Shown here one piece after another: positions 8,990 through 21,108 of a stretch of 64,000 bases of DNA (position 1 is the first letter of the stretch; every line of letters begins with the position of its first letter). A program made the position numbers and the translations under genes. Below the pieces are notes generated by a model. The model had not been told where the DNA came from and did no database searches. It saw only the letters and a list, made by a program, of their open reading frames with translations. The DNA comes from Thermoanaerobaculum sp. (GTDB taxonomy: Bacteria > Acidobacteriota > Thermoanaerobaculia > Multivoradales > UBA5704): assembly GCA_021154885.1 (NCBI GenBank), contig JAJKHS010000104.1:1-64000 (forward strand), read 5' to 3'.

Positions 8990-10372
8990 ATGAAAACGAC
9001 ACGCATCCTGCTCCTCTCGCTGGTCCTCCTGGGCACTCTCGCCGGGACGGCCTCCGCCGCGACCTCGGTCTCGGCGGGAATCCATATCGGTCCGTCGGGC
9101 CGCGCCACAGTGGACCTCGGGTTCTTCTATGACGACCTCGCCCCCTATGGGAACTGGGTCGAGCGTCCAAACTACGGCTGGGCCTGGAGGCCGCGCGCCG
9201 TGGCGTCCACCTGGCGCCCCTATGCGGCCGGGCACTGGGCCTGGACCGATGAGGGCTGGACCTGGATCTCGGACGAGCCTTACGGCTGGGCGACCTATCA
9301 CTATGGGCGCTGGTATGACGATCCCGACTATGGCTGGGAGTGGATCCCCGGCAATGAGTGGGCTCCGGCCTGGGTCTCCTGGCAGGAGGGGGGCGACTAC
9401 GTCGGCTGGGCTCCCCTGCCGCCGTCGGTCGATTACCGGCCGGGGATCGATCTGAACGTCTCGCTCGCGCCCGACGCCTATGTCTTCGTGCCCGAGCGCC
9501 AGTTCCTGGCGCCGCGGGTCAACGCCTACTTCGTCGCCCGCAGTGACTACGGGAGGATCTTCCCCAATACCCGCAACATCACCCGCTACAACGTCGTCAA
9601 CCAGCGGATCTTCAATCAGGGCGTGCCCGTCGATCGCCTCCAGCAGGTGATCGGACGCCCGGTGCCGCGCTACCAGATCGCCGACCTGGGGGCGAATGAG
9701 CGGCACCAGGGGGCGCGGATCGCGCAGAACCGGGTGGCCATTTTCCGGCCGCAGGTGGAAAGAGCCCAGGTGGCGCCGCCGCCCAGCCGCCCGATCGCGC
9801 GGCGCGCCGTGGTCGCCGGAGCGGCCGCCGCGGCGATCGTCGCAGCCCACCATGCTGGTGCTGGCCACACCGCAGCGCAGGCCCAGCGACAGGAGGCAGC
9901 CCAGCAGATGGGTCAGCAGCAGAAGGCTCAGCGCCAGGAGGCCCAGCAGCAACAGAGGGTCCAGCGACAGGAGGCAGCTCAGCAGCAGGGACAACAGCAG
10001 AGAGCCCAGCGACAGGAAGCCCAGCAGCAGCAGGCCCAGCGACAAGCGGCGGCCCAGCAGCAGGGACAACAGCAGAGAGCTCAGCGACAGGAGGCCCAGC
10101 AGCAGCGGGCCCAGCGACAGGCGGCGGCTCAGCAGCAGGGACAGCAGCAGAGGGCCCAGCGACAGGAAGCTCAGCAGCAGCAACGGGCCCAGCGACAGGC
10201 GGCGGCCCAGCAGCAGGGCCAGCAGCGCCAGGCTCAACGCCAGGAGGCTCAGCAACAGAGAGGCCAGCAGCGCCAGGCTCAGCGGCAGCAGGCCCAGCAG
10301 CCGAAGGGCCAGGGTAACGGCCACCGCAACCAGGGTAAACCGCCTCAGGACAAGAAACCCCCGCAGCCGTAG
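8990..10372 (+). CDS. DUF6600-type exported protein with Gln-rich repeat tail (paralogue 1)
   Basis: 460 residues. The ATG at 8990 opens a signal peptide (MKTTRILLLSLVLLGTLAG, cleavage near ASAAT). The upstream in-frame ORF extension has no signal and lies across the promoter. Residues 30-200 are Trp/Tyr/Gly-rich (FYDDLAPYGNWVERPNYGW, YGWATYHYGRWYDDPDYGW, VGWAPLPPS), the pattern of the DUF6600 family. The last 160 residues are almost only Gln, Arg and Ala in a QRQEAQQQQ-like repeat, probably disordered or coiled coil. The function is unknown; an envelope or cell-surface role is inferred. A near-identical gene lies at 21109-22713, and both have sigma-54-type promoters at identical spacing. A hairpin follows the stop. 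Confidence 0.85.
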   Translation: MKTTRILLLSLVLLGTLAGTASAATSVSAGIHIGPSGRATVDLGFFYDDLAPYGNWVERPNYGWAWRPRAVASTWRPYAAGHWAWTDEGWTWISDEPYGWATYHYGRWYDDPDYGWEWIPGNEWAPAWVSWQEGGDYVGWAPLPPSVDYRPGIDLNVSLAPDAYVFVPERQFLAPRVNAYFVARSDYGRIFPNTRNITRYNVVNQRIFNQGVPVDRLQQVIGRPVPRYQIADLGANERHQGARIAQNRVAIFRPQVERAQVAPPPSRPIARRAVVAGAAAAAIVAAHHAGAGHTAAQAQRQEAAQQMGQQQKAQRQEAQQQQRVQRQEAAQQQGQQQRAQRQEAQQQQAQRQAAAQQQGQQQRAQRQEAQQQRAQRQAAAQQQGQQQRAQRQEAQQQQRAQRQAAAQQQGQQRQAQRQEAQQQRGQQRQAQRQQAQQPKGQGNGHRNQGKPPQDKKPPQP

Positions 10373-10386
10373 TCCGCTTCCATAAC

Positions 10387-10413
10387 GGGAACCCGGCGAT
10401 CTGCCGGGCTCCC
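10387..10413 (+). terminator. Hairpin after DUF6600 gene 1
   Basis: The stem CCCGGC / GCCGGG, extended by GGGA / CCC, has a 5-base loop and is followed by GGTTTC, only a short T-run. A similar but stronger hairpin follows the paralogue at 22743-22771. Confidence 0.5.
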
Positions 10414-10472
10414 GGTTTCACCTCCAGGTGCAAGATTTGCAGCAAATCCGCATCACGACAGGAGGTGAAGCG

Positions 10473-11519
10473 ATGCCCGGACCCAGCGAAAAGCCTGAAA
10501 CCACCGAAACCCGCGGCGCGAACGGCGTCACTCGTCGGGAGTTCCTGGAATTGTCCCTGGCGACCGCCGTCGTCGCCGGCGCGAGCGGCCAGGTCTCGTG
10601 GGCCGCCGAGGCGAAGGGCGGAATCCCCTACCGCACCCTGGGACACACCGCAGAGAAAGTCTCCATGGTGGGCCTGGGCGGCGCCCACATCGGACAGCAA
10701 TCGGACGAGCAGGAGAGCATCCGGATCATCCGCACCGCTCTCGACCAGGGGATCAATTTCCTCGACAACTGCTGGGATTACAACGACGGCAAGAGCGAGG
10801 TGCGGATGGGCAAGGCGCTGCGCGACGGCTACCGGCAGAAAGCCTTCCTGATGACCAAGATCGACGGCCGGAGCAAGAAGGGCGCCGCGCAGCAGCTCGA
10901 CGAATCGCTGAAGCGGCTGCAGACGGACCATATCGACCTGCTGCAGTTCCACGAGGTCATCCGCATGGAGGACCCGGACCGCATCTTCGCGCCGGGCGGC
11001 GCCCTGGAGGCGGTGCTGGAGGCGAAGCAGGCGGGCAAGCTGCGCTACATCGGCTTCACCGGTCACAAGAGCCCGGACATCCATCTCAAGATGCTATCCA
11101 CGGCCAAGGCTCACCAGTTCCAATTCGACACCGTGCAGATGCCGCTCAACGTCATGGACGCTCACTACCAGAGCTTCGAGAAGAAGGTCCTCCCCGTGGC
11201 GATCGAGCAGCAGATCGGCGTGCTCGGGATGAAATCGATGGGCGACAAGATCATCCTCGACAGCAAGGCGGTATCGCCCGTCGAGTGCCTGCACTACGCG
11301 ATGAACCTGCCGACCAGCGTGGTGATCACCGGCTGCGATTCGCTCCAGATCCTCGACCAGGCTCTGAACGCGGCGCGGACCTTCCAGCCGATGAGCAGCC
11401 AGCAGGTGGCGGCGCTCCTCGCGAAGACCGACCCGGTGGCCCAGAACGGCAAGTACGAGCTCTACAAGACGAGCCACCACTTCGACTCGACGGTGAAACA
11501 CCCCGAGTGGCTGGCGTAA
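10473..11519 (+). CDS. Tat-exported aldo/keto reductase
   Basis: 348 residues. Start chosen at the ATG 6-8 bases after AGGAGGTGAAG; a longer frame from 10428 lacks a ribosome site. A twin-arginine leader (TRREFLELSLATAVVAGAS) precedes an aldo/keto reductase barrel. Visible family features include KVSMVGLGGAHIG, the Asp/Tyr region FLDNCWDYNDGKSEVRMGKA, the catalytic Lys in AFLMTKIDG, the His in DLLQFHEVIR and YIGFTGHKSPD. Members reduce carbonyl compounds using NADPH. A Tat leader implies folding with cofactor before export to the periplasm; the substrate is unknown. It stands alone between a hairpin and a long palindromic repeat. Confidence 0.88.
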   Translation: MPGPSEKPETTETRGANGVTRREFLELSLATAVVAGASGQVSWAAEAKGGIPYRTLGHTAEKVSMVGLGGAHIGQQSDEQESIRIIRTALDQGINFLDNCWDYNDGKSEVRMGKALRDGYRQKAFLMTKIDGRSKKGAAQQLDESLKRLQTDHIDLLQFHEVIRMEDPDRIFAPGGALEAVLEAKQAGKLRYIGFTGHKSPDIHLKMLSTAKAHQFQFDTVQMPLNVMDAHYQSFEKKVLPVAIEQQIGVLGMKSMGDKIILDSKAVSPVECLHYAMNLPTSVVITGCDSLQILDQALNAARTFQPMSSQQVAALLAKTDPVAQNGKYELYKTSHHFDSTVKHPEWLA

Positions 11520-11524
11520 GGCCC

Positions 11525-11614
11525 CCTGGGACCGCCGGCGTCCCGCCGGCTGCTAACTCCAGTTTTTTAAAAAGAAACGGAGTTAGCAGCCGGCGGGACG
11601 CCGGCGGTCCCAGG
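11525..11614. repeat. Dispersed perfect palindrome, family B (copy 1)
   Basis: A 90-bp palindrome with CCTGGGACCGCCGGCGTCCC on one arm and its mirror on the other. The stem continues through CTAACTCC/GGAGTTAG to an A/T-rich loop. It lies between the convergent reductase and patatin genes and may act as a bidirectional terminator. Copy 2 is at 20692-20782. Confidence 0.88.
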
Positions 11615-11646
11615 AAAGTCCTCAGGAAAGCCCTCTCCTCAACCCT

Positions 11647-13980
11647 CTACTTTCCTGGAGCGTCCTTCAGGGCCGCGACCTTCTCCTTGAGCCCGGCCAC
11701 CAGCGGCTGGACCGAGGTCAAAGCCTTCTCTTCCTCGGCGAGGACCGCGGCGAGCACCGGCTTGAGATCCCAATCGTCGGCCTTGCCACCCCCGGCCCGA
11801 AGCACCAGCCCGACCAGCCGCTCGGCGGCGTCGAGCCGTCCCCAGAGGTAGTCGTTCTCGCGCCAGTCGCGGTGGAGAAACGCGCCGAAGTGGGCCACCG
11901 CGACGCCCTTGAGCTTGTCGTGCGCGGTGCTCAACCCCAGCCGGGTCGAGTCGTTCGGGCTCATGCGCACGATCTCGAGCGGGCGCAGCTCGCCGGCCTC
12001 GGAAAGCCGGATGGCGGGGTAGATCATGGCATCCCAGAAGGGGAAGCCCAGGTAGCGCAGCATCACCTCCTCGCGCTGCGCGGGAGTCCAGTCGGCCGTG
12101 ATGGTGCGGAAGTCCTCGTAGAGCCCGTGATGGATCAGGTTCTTCTGTTCGCGGAGGAAACCGCTGAGCCGGTCGGCCAGGCCATCCATCTCGTCGCCGT
12201 GCTGGTCGACGAAGCCCTTGGCGAATTCCTGCAGGTCCAGGCCCTTGTCGACCGCGTCGCCGAGAGTGGGCGGGAACCGCGCGATCAGTGCGGGGGCCAG
12301 GGTGCCCTGCAGGTCGTCGCTGGAATTCTCGCTCAGCGCCCGCAAAGTATCGATGCGGTCGTAGAGCGCGACCTTGGCCCGGTCGAGGTCGCGGCGCGGA
12401 GGCGCGCCCGCTTCGTCATAGAAATGGTTGATGCGTTGGAGGACGAAGGCGAAGCGCCGGCGGGTGTAGCCGAGGTCGAACTGGTTGAGCAGCTTGCCTC
12501 TCTTCTCGCGATCCACGTCCGCGCCGATCAGCTTCCGGCGTTGCGCCCAGCGGTCGACGATCAGGCGGATCAGAAAGGCGAGGTTGCTCTCCTCCTCCTT
12601 GTAGTTGCAGACCTGGCAAATGCCGAAGGCGAACTGCTCGACGATGGAGTGGGCGCGGACCTGGAGATAGGGGTCATAGAGATAGCCGCCGCGGCTCTCC
12701 GCCTTGGTGTCCAGCCGCTCCCGCTGCTGCGCGAGCTGAGCCGGGTCTGCCGCCGCCAGCTTCTCGCCCAGGTCTCGGGTCAGCTCGTCTTTCAGGATGC
12801 CTGCGATTTCCCCCTGAGTGCTGGCGACCAGCTCGTCGATCCGCCGCACCCGCTCGTTGAAGCTGCGCGCGGCGACGAGCTCCTCCAGGATCGGCTGCGA
12901 CGCGGCCACGCTCGACAGTCCCGCCCAGATGGAGCCGAAGAAATTGGGCGGCTCGCCCGTGGGGTTCTGCTGCTCGCTGCCGGGGTCCGGCTGGAGATAG
13001 AGGAGATAGCGGCTCACTTCGGACTCCGCGCGCAGCTTGACGATGGCATTGATCGCCGGCCGGAAGGGGTAGTTGTTGAGCACGCCGCCGTCGACGAAAT
13101 AGGTCTTGCTCGCATCGGCGCCCGACTGCTCATAGGCGCTGAAGAACTCGTGCTGAAAGCCGGCCGGGAGGTGGAGGTCCTTGGCGTCATCGAGGTGGAC
13201 GGGCGGAAAGGCGCCGGGGAACGAGGACGTGGCGCGGCAGGCGAGCGCGAGGGCGCCGTTATAGCTCGGATCGAACTGGTCGATCCTCTCCGTCCGATCG
13301 TAATTGAAGTTGAAGACGTGCCGGTTGCGCCGCTCGGTGACGGTCGGCGGATCGTTGATCGTCATGTACTGGCGGTAGCCGTAGTAGTCCGTGGTGGTCA
13401 CGAACAGTTGCAGCGGATGGCCGTCGGGCATCAGCGACGCCGGGCTCGTTTTCGGTTCATATCCCGACGAGGTGCCGTCCATGGCCTTCAGCGCGTCGTA
13501 CAGCCAGCCCAGCATGGCCTGGCCCTTGAGCGGCGGCTCAGCCTTGTTGCGGAACAGGTCGGCCAGGAAGTGGCCGACCGTGAGCGCCTCCTTGAGGCGC
13601 GAGCCGCCCAGGAGCTGCTCGATGTCCCCCCTTTCGAACCAGAGGTCGCGCAGCGCGTCCTGCGAGAGATTGTGCGCCAGCGCCTTGCAGAGGATGATGC
13701 CGTTGATGCCGCCGGCCGAGGTGCCCGCCACCACGTCGATCACCACGCGCGTCAGCGCCCGGTCCCCGGAGCGCTCCTGAGTGGTCTTCAGCACCTGCCA
13801 GTAGGCGTGCTCGGAGCTCGCCGGAGGAAAGGGATTGGTATCCGGATCGTCCTCCAGGGCGCGCGAGGCGACGACCAGCTTCTGCAGCTCCTTGGTCATG
13901 CCGTGCATGTAGATGGCGAGCGACACTCCGCCATAGCAGACGAGCCCCAGGCGCAGCTCACGGACGTTGCTCTCACTCAT
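11647..13980 (-). CDS. Patatin-like protein (TIGR03607-type, DUF3376 region)
   Basis: A 777-residue putative acyl hydrolase. The N-terminus LRLGLVCYGGVSLAIYMHG carries the oxyanion glycine loop. The nucleophile elbow is VVAGTSAGGINGI (Ser about residue 85) and the catalytic Asp is in YFVDGGVLNNYPF (about residue 297), giving the Ser-Asp dyad of patatins. The long C-terminal part fits the patatin-related protein family of about 700-800 residues rather than short patatins. It should act on lipids; the cellular substrate is unknown and no secretion signal is seen. It lies 59 bases downstream of the RidA gene on the same strand, but no functional link to that operon is apparent. Confidence 0.85.
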   Translation of the reverse strand: MSESNVRELRLGLVCYGGVSLAIYMHGMTKELQKLVVASRALEDDPDTNPFPPASSEHAYWQVLKTTQERSGDRALTRVVIDVVAGTSAGGINGIILCKALAHNLSQDALRDLWFERGDIEQLLGGSRLKEALTVGHFLADLFRNKAEPPLKGQAMLGWLYDALKAMDGTSSGYEPKTSPASLMPDGHPLQLFVTTTDYYGYRQYMTINDPPTVTERRNRHVFNFNYDRTERIDQFDPSYNGALALACRATSSFPGAFPPVHLDDAKDLHLPAGFQHEFFSAYEQSGADASKTYFVDGGVLNNYPFRPAINAIVKLRAESEVSRYLLYLQPDPGSEQQNPTGEPPNFFGSIWAGLSSVAASQPILEELVAARSFNERVRRIDELVASTQGEIAGILKDELTRDLGEKLAAADPAQLAQQRERLDTKAESRGGYLYDPYLQVRAHSIVEQFAFGICQVCNYKEEESNLAFLIRLIVDRWAQRRKLIGADVDREKRGKLLNQFDLGYTRRRFAFVLQRINHFYDEAGAPPRRDLDRAKVALYDRIDTLRALSENSSDDLQGTLAPALIARFPPTLGDAVDKGLDLQEFAKGFVDQHGDEMDGLADRLSGFLREQKNLIHHGLYEDFRTITADWTPAQREEVMLRYLGFPFWDAMIYPAIRLSEAGELRPLEIVRMSPNDSTRLGLSTAHDKLKGVAVAHFGAFLHRDWRENDYLWGRLDAAERLVGLVLRAGGGKADDWDLKPVLAAVLAEEEKALTSVQPLVAGLKEKVAALKDAPGK

Positions 13981-14039
13981 AACCTCTCCTCCTCCTGCCA
14001 GTAGACGGCCGCACGGCTCTTTTTCACGGTTTCGTGAGT

Positions 14040-14453
14040 CTATAACGCGGCCGCGGCCGGAGCCACCACCGCCGTCGCCTCGATCTCCACCTTCGCCCTG
14101 TCCTCCAGCAGCCCGGCGACCACCACCACCGACATCGCAGGAAAATACCGCCCCATCACCTCGCGATAGGCGCGCCCGATCTCGCGCTGCGACGCGAGGT
14201 AGGCGGCCTTGTCGGTGACGTACCAGGTCAGCCGCACGAGGTGGCGCGGCTCGGCTCCGGCTTCGCGGAGAACGGCGAGGACGTTCTTTAAGGCCTGCGC
14301 CGTCTGGGCGGCGAAATCGTCGGTCTCAAATTGGCTGGTCCCGGGGTTCCAGCCGATCTGGCCGGCGATGAGGACGAGCCGGCCCTGGGCGGCGATGCCG
14401 TTGGAATAACCTTTCGGAAGGGCCCAGCCCGCGGGTTGGAGGATCTCGCTCAT
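14040..14453 (-). CDS. RidA family enamine/imine deaminase-like protein
   Basis: 137 residues starting at [19 protein letters not shown]; the ATG overlaps the ligase stop by 4 bases (ATGA). The RidA/YjgF fold is shown by LVLIAGQIGWNPGTSQFET, ALKNVLAVLREAGAEPRHLVRLTWYVTD and the C-terminal KVEIEATAVV. RidA proteins hydrolyse reactive enamine/imine intermediates to ketones and ammonia. In this operon it could release ammonia from the 2-amino-oxocyclohexene carboxyl-CoA intermediate made by the monooxygenase/reductase; this is inference from context. Confidence 0.85.
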   Translation of the reverse strand: MSEILQPAGWALPKGYSNGIAAQGRLVLIAGQIGWNPGTSQFETDDFAAQTAQALKNVLAVLREAGAEPRHLVRLTWYVTDKAAYLASQREIGRAYREVMGRYFPAMSVVVVAGLLEDRAKVEIEATAVVAPAAAAL

Positions 14454-16072
14454 CGCCCCTGCTCCCGCAGGCGGAAACGCTGGAGCTTGCCGGTCTCGGT
14501 GCGCGGCAGGGCGTCGACGAAGTCGATCGCCCGCGGGTACTTGTAGGGCGCGATCTCCCGCTTGACGAAGTCCTGCAGCTCCTTGACCAGCTCGGGACCG
14601 GCCGCGAAGCCCGGACGCAGCACCACGAACGCCTTGACGATCTGGCCGCGCTCCTCGTCGGGCACTCCCACGACGCCGCACTCGCTCACCTGCGGATGAT
14701 CGAGGAGCACGGCCTCCACCTCCGGGCCGGAGACGTTGTTCCCCGCCGAAATGATCATGTCGTCGGTGCGCGCCTGGTACCAGAAGTAGCCGTCCGCGTC
14801 CATGACGTAGGAGTCGCCGGTCAGGTTCCAGCCGTGCTGAACGTAGGCCCGCTGCCGTTCAGGGTTCGCCAGGTAGCGGCAGCCGGTGGGTCCCCGCACC
14901 GCCAGCCGGCCGAGAGTGCCGGCTGGCACCTCCTGGAGCTGCTCGTCCACGACCCGGGCCTCGTAGCCAGGGACGACTCTGCCCGTCGAGCCGGGGCGGA
15001 CGTCGTCGCCTGCGGCGCTGATGAAGATGTGGAGCATCTCGGTCGAGCCGATGCCGTCGATGATCTTCAAGCCCGTGGCCTGCTGCCAGGCTTCGAAGGT
15101 CGGCCTGGGGAGGGTCTCGCCGGCCGAGACGCATTTCCTGAGGCTGGAGAGATCGAAACCCTGGGCCAGGCCCGCCATGGCGCGGTAGGCGGTGGGGGCG
15201 GTGAAGCAGATCGTGGCACGGTGGTCCTGGATGCCCTGCAGGAGCTGCGGCGGCGAGGCCTGCTCCAGCAGCAGGGCGGAGGCGCCGATGCGCATCGGGA
15301 ACAGCAGCAGGCCGCCGAGCCCGAAGGTGAAGGCGAGCGGCGGCGAGCCGCAGAAGACGTCGTCCGCCTCGGGCTTGAGCACGTGGGGCGGGAAGCAGTC
15401 GCAGGCCGCCAGCACGTCGCGATGGAAGTGCATCGTCCCCTTGCCCTGGCCGGTGGTGCCCGAGGTGAAGGCGATGAGGGCCGTGTCGTCCGCCGCCGTG
15501 TCGCAGTTGGCGAATTCCGCGGGCTCGTCCGCCATCAGCGATTCGAGCGCGCCGGGCAGGGCGCTCTGGTAATGGATCACGTTGCCGGTGCTGGCCATGG
15601 CGTGCTCGCAGTCGGCCGCCACCCGCGCGTCGGTCAGGGCGAGGCGGATCTGCGCCTGGCCGGCGATGTGGGTCAGCTCGCGCACCCGCAGCAGCGGCAT
15701 GGTGCACACCACGACGCCGCCCGCCTTGAGCACGGCGAACCAGCAGGCGGCCAGCATGGGGGTGTTCGGCCCGCGCAGCAGGACCCGGTTGCCGGGCACC
15801 ACGCCGAGGTCCTCCACCAGGACGTGGGCGATGCGGTTCGCGGTCGCCAGCAGTTGGCCGTAGGACCACCGGCCGCCAGGGAAGTGGAGGGCGGTGCGCT
15901 CGCCCCAACCGGCCGCCACCGCCCGGTCGAGCAGCTCCGCGGCGCAGTTCAACCGCGGCGGCCGCGGCAGATCACCGAGCTCGGGCAGCCCGTAGAAGTC
16001 CATCTCCGGCCACAGCTCGCGCGGCGGCAGGTGGTCGCGGCAGAAGGTGTCCACATGGGCGCTCTCAATCAT
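14450..16072 (-). CDS. Aryl-CoA ligase, likely 2-aminobenzoate-CoA ligase
   Basis: 540 residues of the AMP-forming acyl-CoA synthetase family, close in layout to benzoate/2-aminobenzoate-CoA ligases. Visible motifs are the P-loop [41 protein letters not shown] (substrate/adenylate site), and [20 protein letters not shown] with [17 protein letters not shown]. The C-terminal catalytic Lys is in [16 protein letters not shown]. It should activate an aromatic acid to its CoA thioester in the cytosol. The neighbouring ACMR-type gene points to anthranilate as substrate; salicylate or benzoate are alternatives. The start ATG overlaps the acyl-CoA dehydrogenase stop by 8 bases. Confidence 0.82.
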   Translation of the reverse strand: MIESAHVDTFCRDHLPPRELWPEMDFYGLPELGDLPRPPRLNCAAELLDRAVAAGWGERTALHFPGGRWSYGQLLATANRIAHVLVEDLGVVPGNRVLLRGPNTPMLAACWFAVLKAGGVVVCTMPLLRVRELTHIAGQAQIRLALTDARVAADCEHAMASTGNVIHYQSALPGALESLMADEPAEFANCDTAADDTALIAFTSGTTGQGKGTMHFHRDVLAACDCFPPHVLKPEADDVFCGSPPLAFTFGLGGLLLFPMRIGASALLLEQASPPQLLQGIQDHRATICFTAPTAYRAMAGLAQGFDLSSLRKCVSAGETLPRPTFEAWQQATGLKIIDGIGSTEMLHIFISAAGDDVRPGSTGRVVPGYEARVVDEQLQEVPAGTLGRLAVRGPTGCRYLANPERQRAYVQHGWNLTGDSYVMDADGYFWYQARTDDMIISAGNNVSGPEVEAVLLDHPQVSECGVVGVPDEERGQIVKAFVVLRPGFAAGPELVKELQDFVKREIAPYKYPRAIDFVDALPRTETGKLQRFRLREQGR

Positions 16073-17240
16073 GTGTTCCTCTCGGGTCAGCGAGGATCTG
16101 GCCGGCGATGACGAGCCTCTGGATCTCACTGGTCCCTTCATAGATGCGCAGGGCGCGGACCTCCCGGTAGAGCCGTTCGACGGGCGAGCCGGCGACGACG
16201 CCGCGGCCGCCGAGGAGCTGGACGGCGGCGTCGACCACGCGCTGCGCCGCCTCGGTGGCGAAGAGCTTGGCCATGGCCGCCTCGCGGGTGATGCGCTGCG
16301 CTCCGGCGTCGCGCGTCCAGGCGGCGCGGTAGACCAGCAGGGCGGAGGCGTCGACCTCGCAGGCCATGTCCGCGAGCTTCGCCTGGGTGAGCTGGTGCTC
16401 TGCGAGAGGCTTGCCAAAGGCGGTGCGTTGCACGGCATGGCCGAGCGCCTCGTCGAGGGCGCGGCGCGCGAACCCCAGGGCCGCGGCGCCGACGGTGGGG
16501 CGGAAGACGTCGAGCGTCGCCAGCGCCACCTTGAGCCCTTTCCCCGGCTCCCCCACCAGGGCCCCGGCTGGCACGCGGCACTCCTCGAATTCGAGGGTTC
16601 CAAGAGGGTGGGGCGCCAGCACGTCGATTCGCTCGGCGATCCGCAGCCCCGGGTTGTCCGCCGCGACGAGGAAGGCTCCGAAACCCCGCTCGCCGGCTTC
16701 GGGGACGCGGCAGAAAATAATGTAAAAATCGGCGAGGCCGGCATTCGAGATCCAGGTCTTGGACCCGTCGAGCACCCAGCCATCGCCTTTATCGTCCCGC
16801 CGGGCGGTGGAGCGCATGGCGGCGACGTCGGAGCCCGCCTCGGCTTCCGAGAGGGCGAAGGCGGGGATCGCCTGGCCGGCGGCGACCCGGGGGAGCCAGG
16901 TGCGCCGCTGCTCCTCGGAGCCGAACAGCGAGAGAGGACCTGAGCCAAGCCCCTGGAGGGCGAAGGCGAAGTCGGCAATGCCGGAGTGGCGGGCGAGCGT
17001 CTCGCGGATCAGGCAGAGGGAGCGCACGTCGAGACGGTCTCCATCTTCAGACACGGCCCGGCGCAGCCAGCCCCCCTCCCCCAGCCGGCGGACGAGCTCG
17101 CGGCAGGCGCCGTCGAGATCCTCATCCTCCTGTCCTGCCAGCGGCGCGATCTCCTTCCGGCACCAGTCGTCGAGGTCACGGGCGAGGGCTCGGTGGGAGT
17201 CCGCGAAGAAGGGCCAGGAGAGGAAGGTCGCGTCCGGCAT
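16065..17240 (-). CDS. Acyl-CoA dehydrogenase
   Basis: 391 residues, the normal length for the FAD-dependent acyl-CoA dehydrogenase family. Signature regions are [20 protein letters not shown] (FAD/substrate loop), [18 protein letters not shown], and the C-terminal [20 protein letters not shown] with [14 protein letters not shown], where the Glu aligns with the usual catalytic base. It would oxidise a ring-derived CoA intermediate in the proposed aminobenzoyl-CoA pathway. The start ATG directly abuts the stop of the enoyl-CoA hydratase gene (TGAATG), so the two are translationally linked. Confidence 0.88.
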   Translation of the reverse strand: MPDATFLSWPFFADSHRALARDLDDWCRKEIAPLAGQEDEDLDGACRELVRRLGEGGWLRRAVSEDGDRLDVRSLCLIRETLARHSGIADFAFALQGLGSGPLSLFGSEEQRRTWLPRVAAGQAIPAFALSEAEAGSDVAAMRSTARRDDKGDGWVLDGSKTWISNAGLADFYIIFCRVPEAGERGFGAFLVAADNPGLRIAERIDVLAPHPLGTLEFEECRVPAGALVGEPGKGLKVALATLDVFRPTVGAAALGFARRALDEALGHAVQRTAFGKPLAEHQLTQAKLADMACEVDASALLVYRAAWTRDAGAQRITREAAMAKLFATEAAQRVVDAAVQLLGGRGVVAGSPVERLYREVRALRIYEGTSEIQRLVIAGQILADPRGTHD

Positions 17241-18074
17241 TCAATCGCCCTCGAAGACCGGCTTTTCCCGGGCGGCGAAGGCGCGGAAGGCGCGGGCGAA
17301 GTCCTCGGTCTGCATGCAGATCGCCTGCGCCTGCGCCTCGGCCTCGATGGCCTGATCAACTCCCATGTCCCACTCCTGATGAAGCTGGCGCTTGGTCATG
17401 GCATGGGCAAAGGTGGGGCCGTGAGCGATCGAGCGGGCGAGCTCCCCGGCCTCGGCGAGGAGGCTCTCGGGAGCGACGAGCCGGTTGTAGAAGCCCCAGC
17501 GCTCGGCCTCGGCGGCCTCTAGAAAGCGGCCGGTGTAGAGCAGCTCGGAGGCTCGCCCCTGGCCGACGAGGCGCGGCAGGATGGCGCAGGCTCCCATGTC
17601 CGCGCCGGAGAGCCCGACGCGAGCGAAAAGGAAGGCCACGCGGCTGCGCGGCGTGCCGAGCCGCAGGTCCGAGGCCATGGCGAGGATCGCGCCCGCTCCG
17701 GCACAGATGCCGTCGACGGCCGCGACGATCGGCTGCGGGCAGGCGCGCATCGTCTTCACCAGCTCGCCGGTGAGACGGGTGAACTCGAGGAGGCGGTCCA
17801 TCCGCTTCTCCTCGCGCATCGCGACCAGCGGGCCGATGATCTCGTGCACGTCGCCGCCCGAGCAGAAGTTCTCGCCGGCGCCGGTCAGGACCAGGGCCTT
17901 GACCTCCTCGACGTGCCGGAGGCGGTGGAAGGTGTCGGCCAGCTCGCGATAGGAGTCGAAGGTGAGCGGGTTCTTGCGCTCCGGCCGGTCGAGCGTGACG
18001 GTGGCGACGCGGTCCGCGACGCTCCAGCCGAAGTGGCGGGGGTGGAGGTCGGCGAGCGGGATGCGGTGGTTCAC
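17241..18074 (-). CDS. Enoyl-CoA hydratase/isomerase family protein
   Basis: 277 residues of the crotonase family. Key segments are [40 protein letters not shown] (oxyanion hole), [20 protein letters not shown] (second oxyanion glycine) and [17 protein letters not shown]. The likely job is hydration of an unsaturated CoA intermediate made by the neighbouring dehydrogenase or ring-cleavage steps. It starts an abutting block of four genes (hydratase, dehydrogenase, ligase, RidA). A family A repeat separates it from the upstream monooxygenase/reductase gene of the same strand. Confidence 0.88.
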   Translation of the reverse strand: MNHRIPLADLHPRHFGWSVADRVATVTLDRPERKNPLTFDSYRELADTFHRLRHVEEVKALVLTGAGENFCSGGDVHEIIGPLVAMREEKRMDRLLEFTRLTGELVKTMRACPQPIVAAVDGICAGAGAILAMASDLRLGTPRSRVAFLFARVGLSGADMGACAILPRLVGQGRASELLYTGRFLEAAEAERWGFYNRLVAPESLLAEAGELARSIAHGPTFAHAMTKRQLHQEWDMGVDQAIEAEAQAQAICMQTEDFARAFRAFAAREKPVFEGD

Positions 18075-18090
18075 AGGGGGGCTCCTTTAA

Positions 18091-18239
18091 GACCCTCATC
18101 ACCCCGGCCCTCTTCTCCCGCCCCCTCGCCACCCCCCTCACCGGGAGAAGAGGGAGACCAGCAAGACCGCTCCAACCGGGTTCCCCTCTCCCGGTGAGGG
18201 GGGTGGGCGGGGGCGGGAGAGGGGACAGGGGTGAGGGCC
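18091..18239. repeat. Dispersed palindromic repeat, family A long form (inside operon)
   Basis: An inverted repeat of about 149 bp, the reverse-oriented counterpart of the element at 12-160. It fills most of the 222-bp gap between two genes of the aminobenzoyl-CoA operon. The predicted RNA hairpin could separate expression of the upstream fusion gene from the downstream four genes. Confidence 0.85.
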
Positions 18240-18296
18240 CTCGGGTGGGGGCGCTCTGAGGCTGAGTTTGCGCCTCTGGGGGACAGGGGTGAGGCC

Positions 18297-20612
<2,316 letters not shown>

Positions 20613-20691
20613 GCGGGGGCTCTCAGCGAAGGCGCTCTGCGTCTCACCGGGGGGATGCTAGCATGCCCTAACCTTGCCTGGGGTAGGGATC

Positions 20692-20782
20692 CCTGGGACC
20701 GCCGGCGTCCCGCCGGCCTTCTAACTTCTGTTTCTAAAGAAGAAGCGGAGTAAGTGGCCGGCGGGACGCCGGCGGTCCCAGG
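20692..20782. repeat. Dispersed palindrome, family B (copy 2)
   Basis: A 91-bp palindrome with the same arms as 11525-11614 and a diverged centre. It lies upstream of the fusion gene in a 496-bp gap (20613-21108) that otherwise holds a short family A repeat, a sigma-54 promoter, and no gene. Confidence 0.88.
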
Positions 20783-20810
20783 GGAGCTCTTGCTTCTGCT
20801 TGTTGTTTCA

Positions 20811-20882
20811 GACTAACCACTCCCTCTTCTCCCGGCGGACGGGGGGGGAGGCTGGGAGAAGAGGGCCGCGGTGATGAGGGCC
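20811..20882. repeat. Dispersed palindromic repeat, family A short form
   Basis: The hairpin arms TCCCTCTTCTCCCGGCGGAC and GGGAGAAGAGGGCCGCGG flank a G-run. The same short form occurs inverted at 34227-34300. Confidence 0.8.
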
Positions 20883-21011
20883 CACCGGCTCGGGAAGGCA
20901 AACCGGCAAAGCAAGAGCCGGCGAGGAGGCCGGCCCAGCGCCGTCCCCTCCGGGCCGCACACCCGTCCTCTCCCCCGGTCTTCCCCTCATTTCTCCCCTG
21001 GGAAGAGACCG

Positions 21012-21025
21012 GGCATGGTTCTTGC
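21012..21025 (+). promoter_or_regulatory. Sigma-54 (-24/-12) type promoter
   Basis: GGCATGGTTCTTGC has GG and GC 10 bases apart and fits the sigma-54 pattern. The GC ends 84 bases before the ATG of DUF6600 gene 2, exactly as for gene 1 at 8893-8907, although the sequences between promoter and gene differ. Confidence 0.72.
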
Positions 21026-21108
21026 CCTTATCTCTCTGTGAGCAGTCGCCGCGGTGCCCACCCCCGTTCTACCTAACTTTGGCATCGCGCAACGCAACGA
21101 GGTGACCC

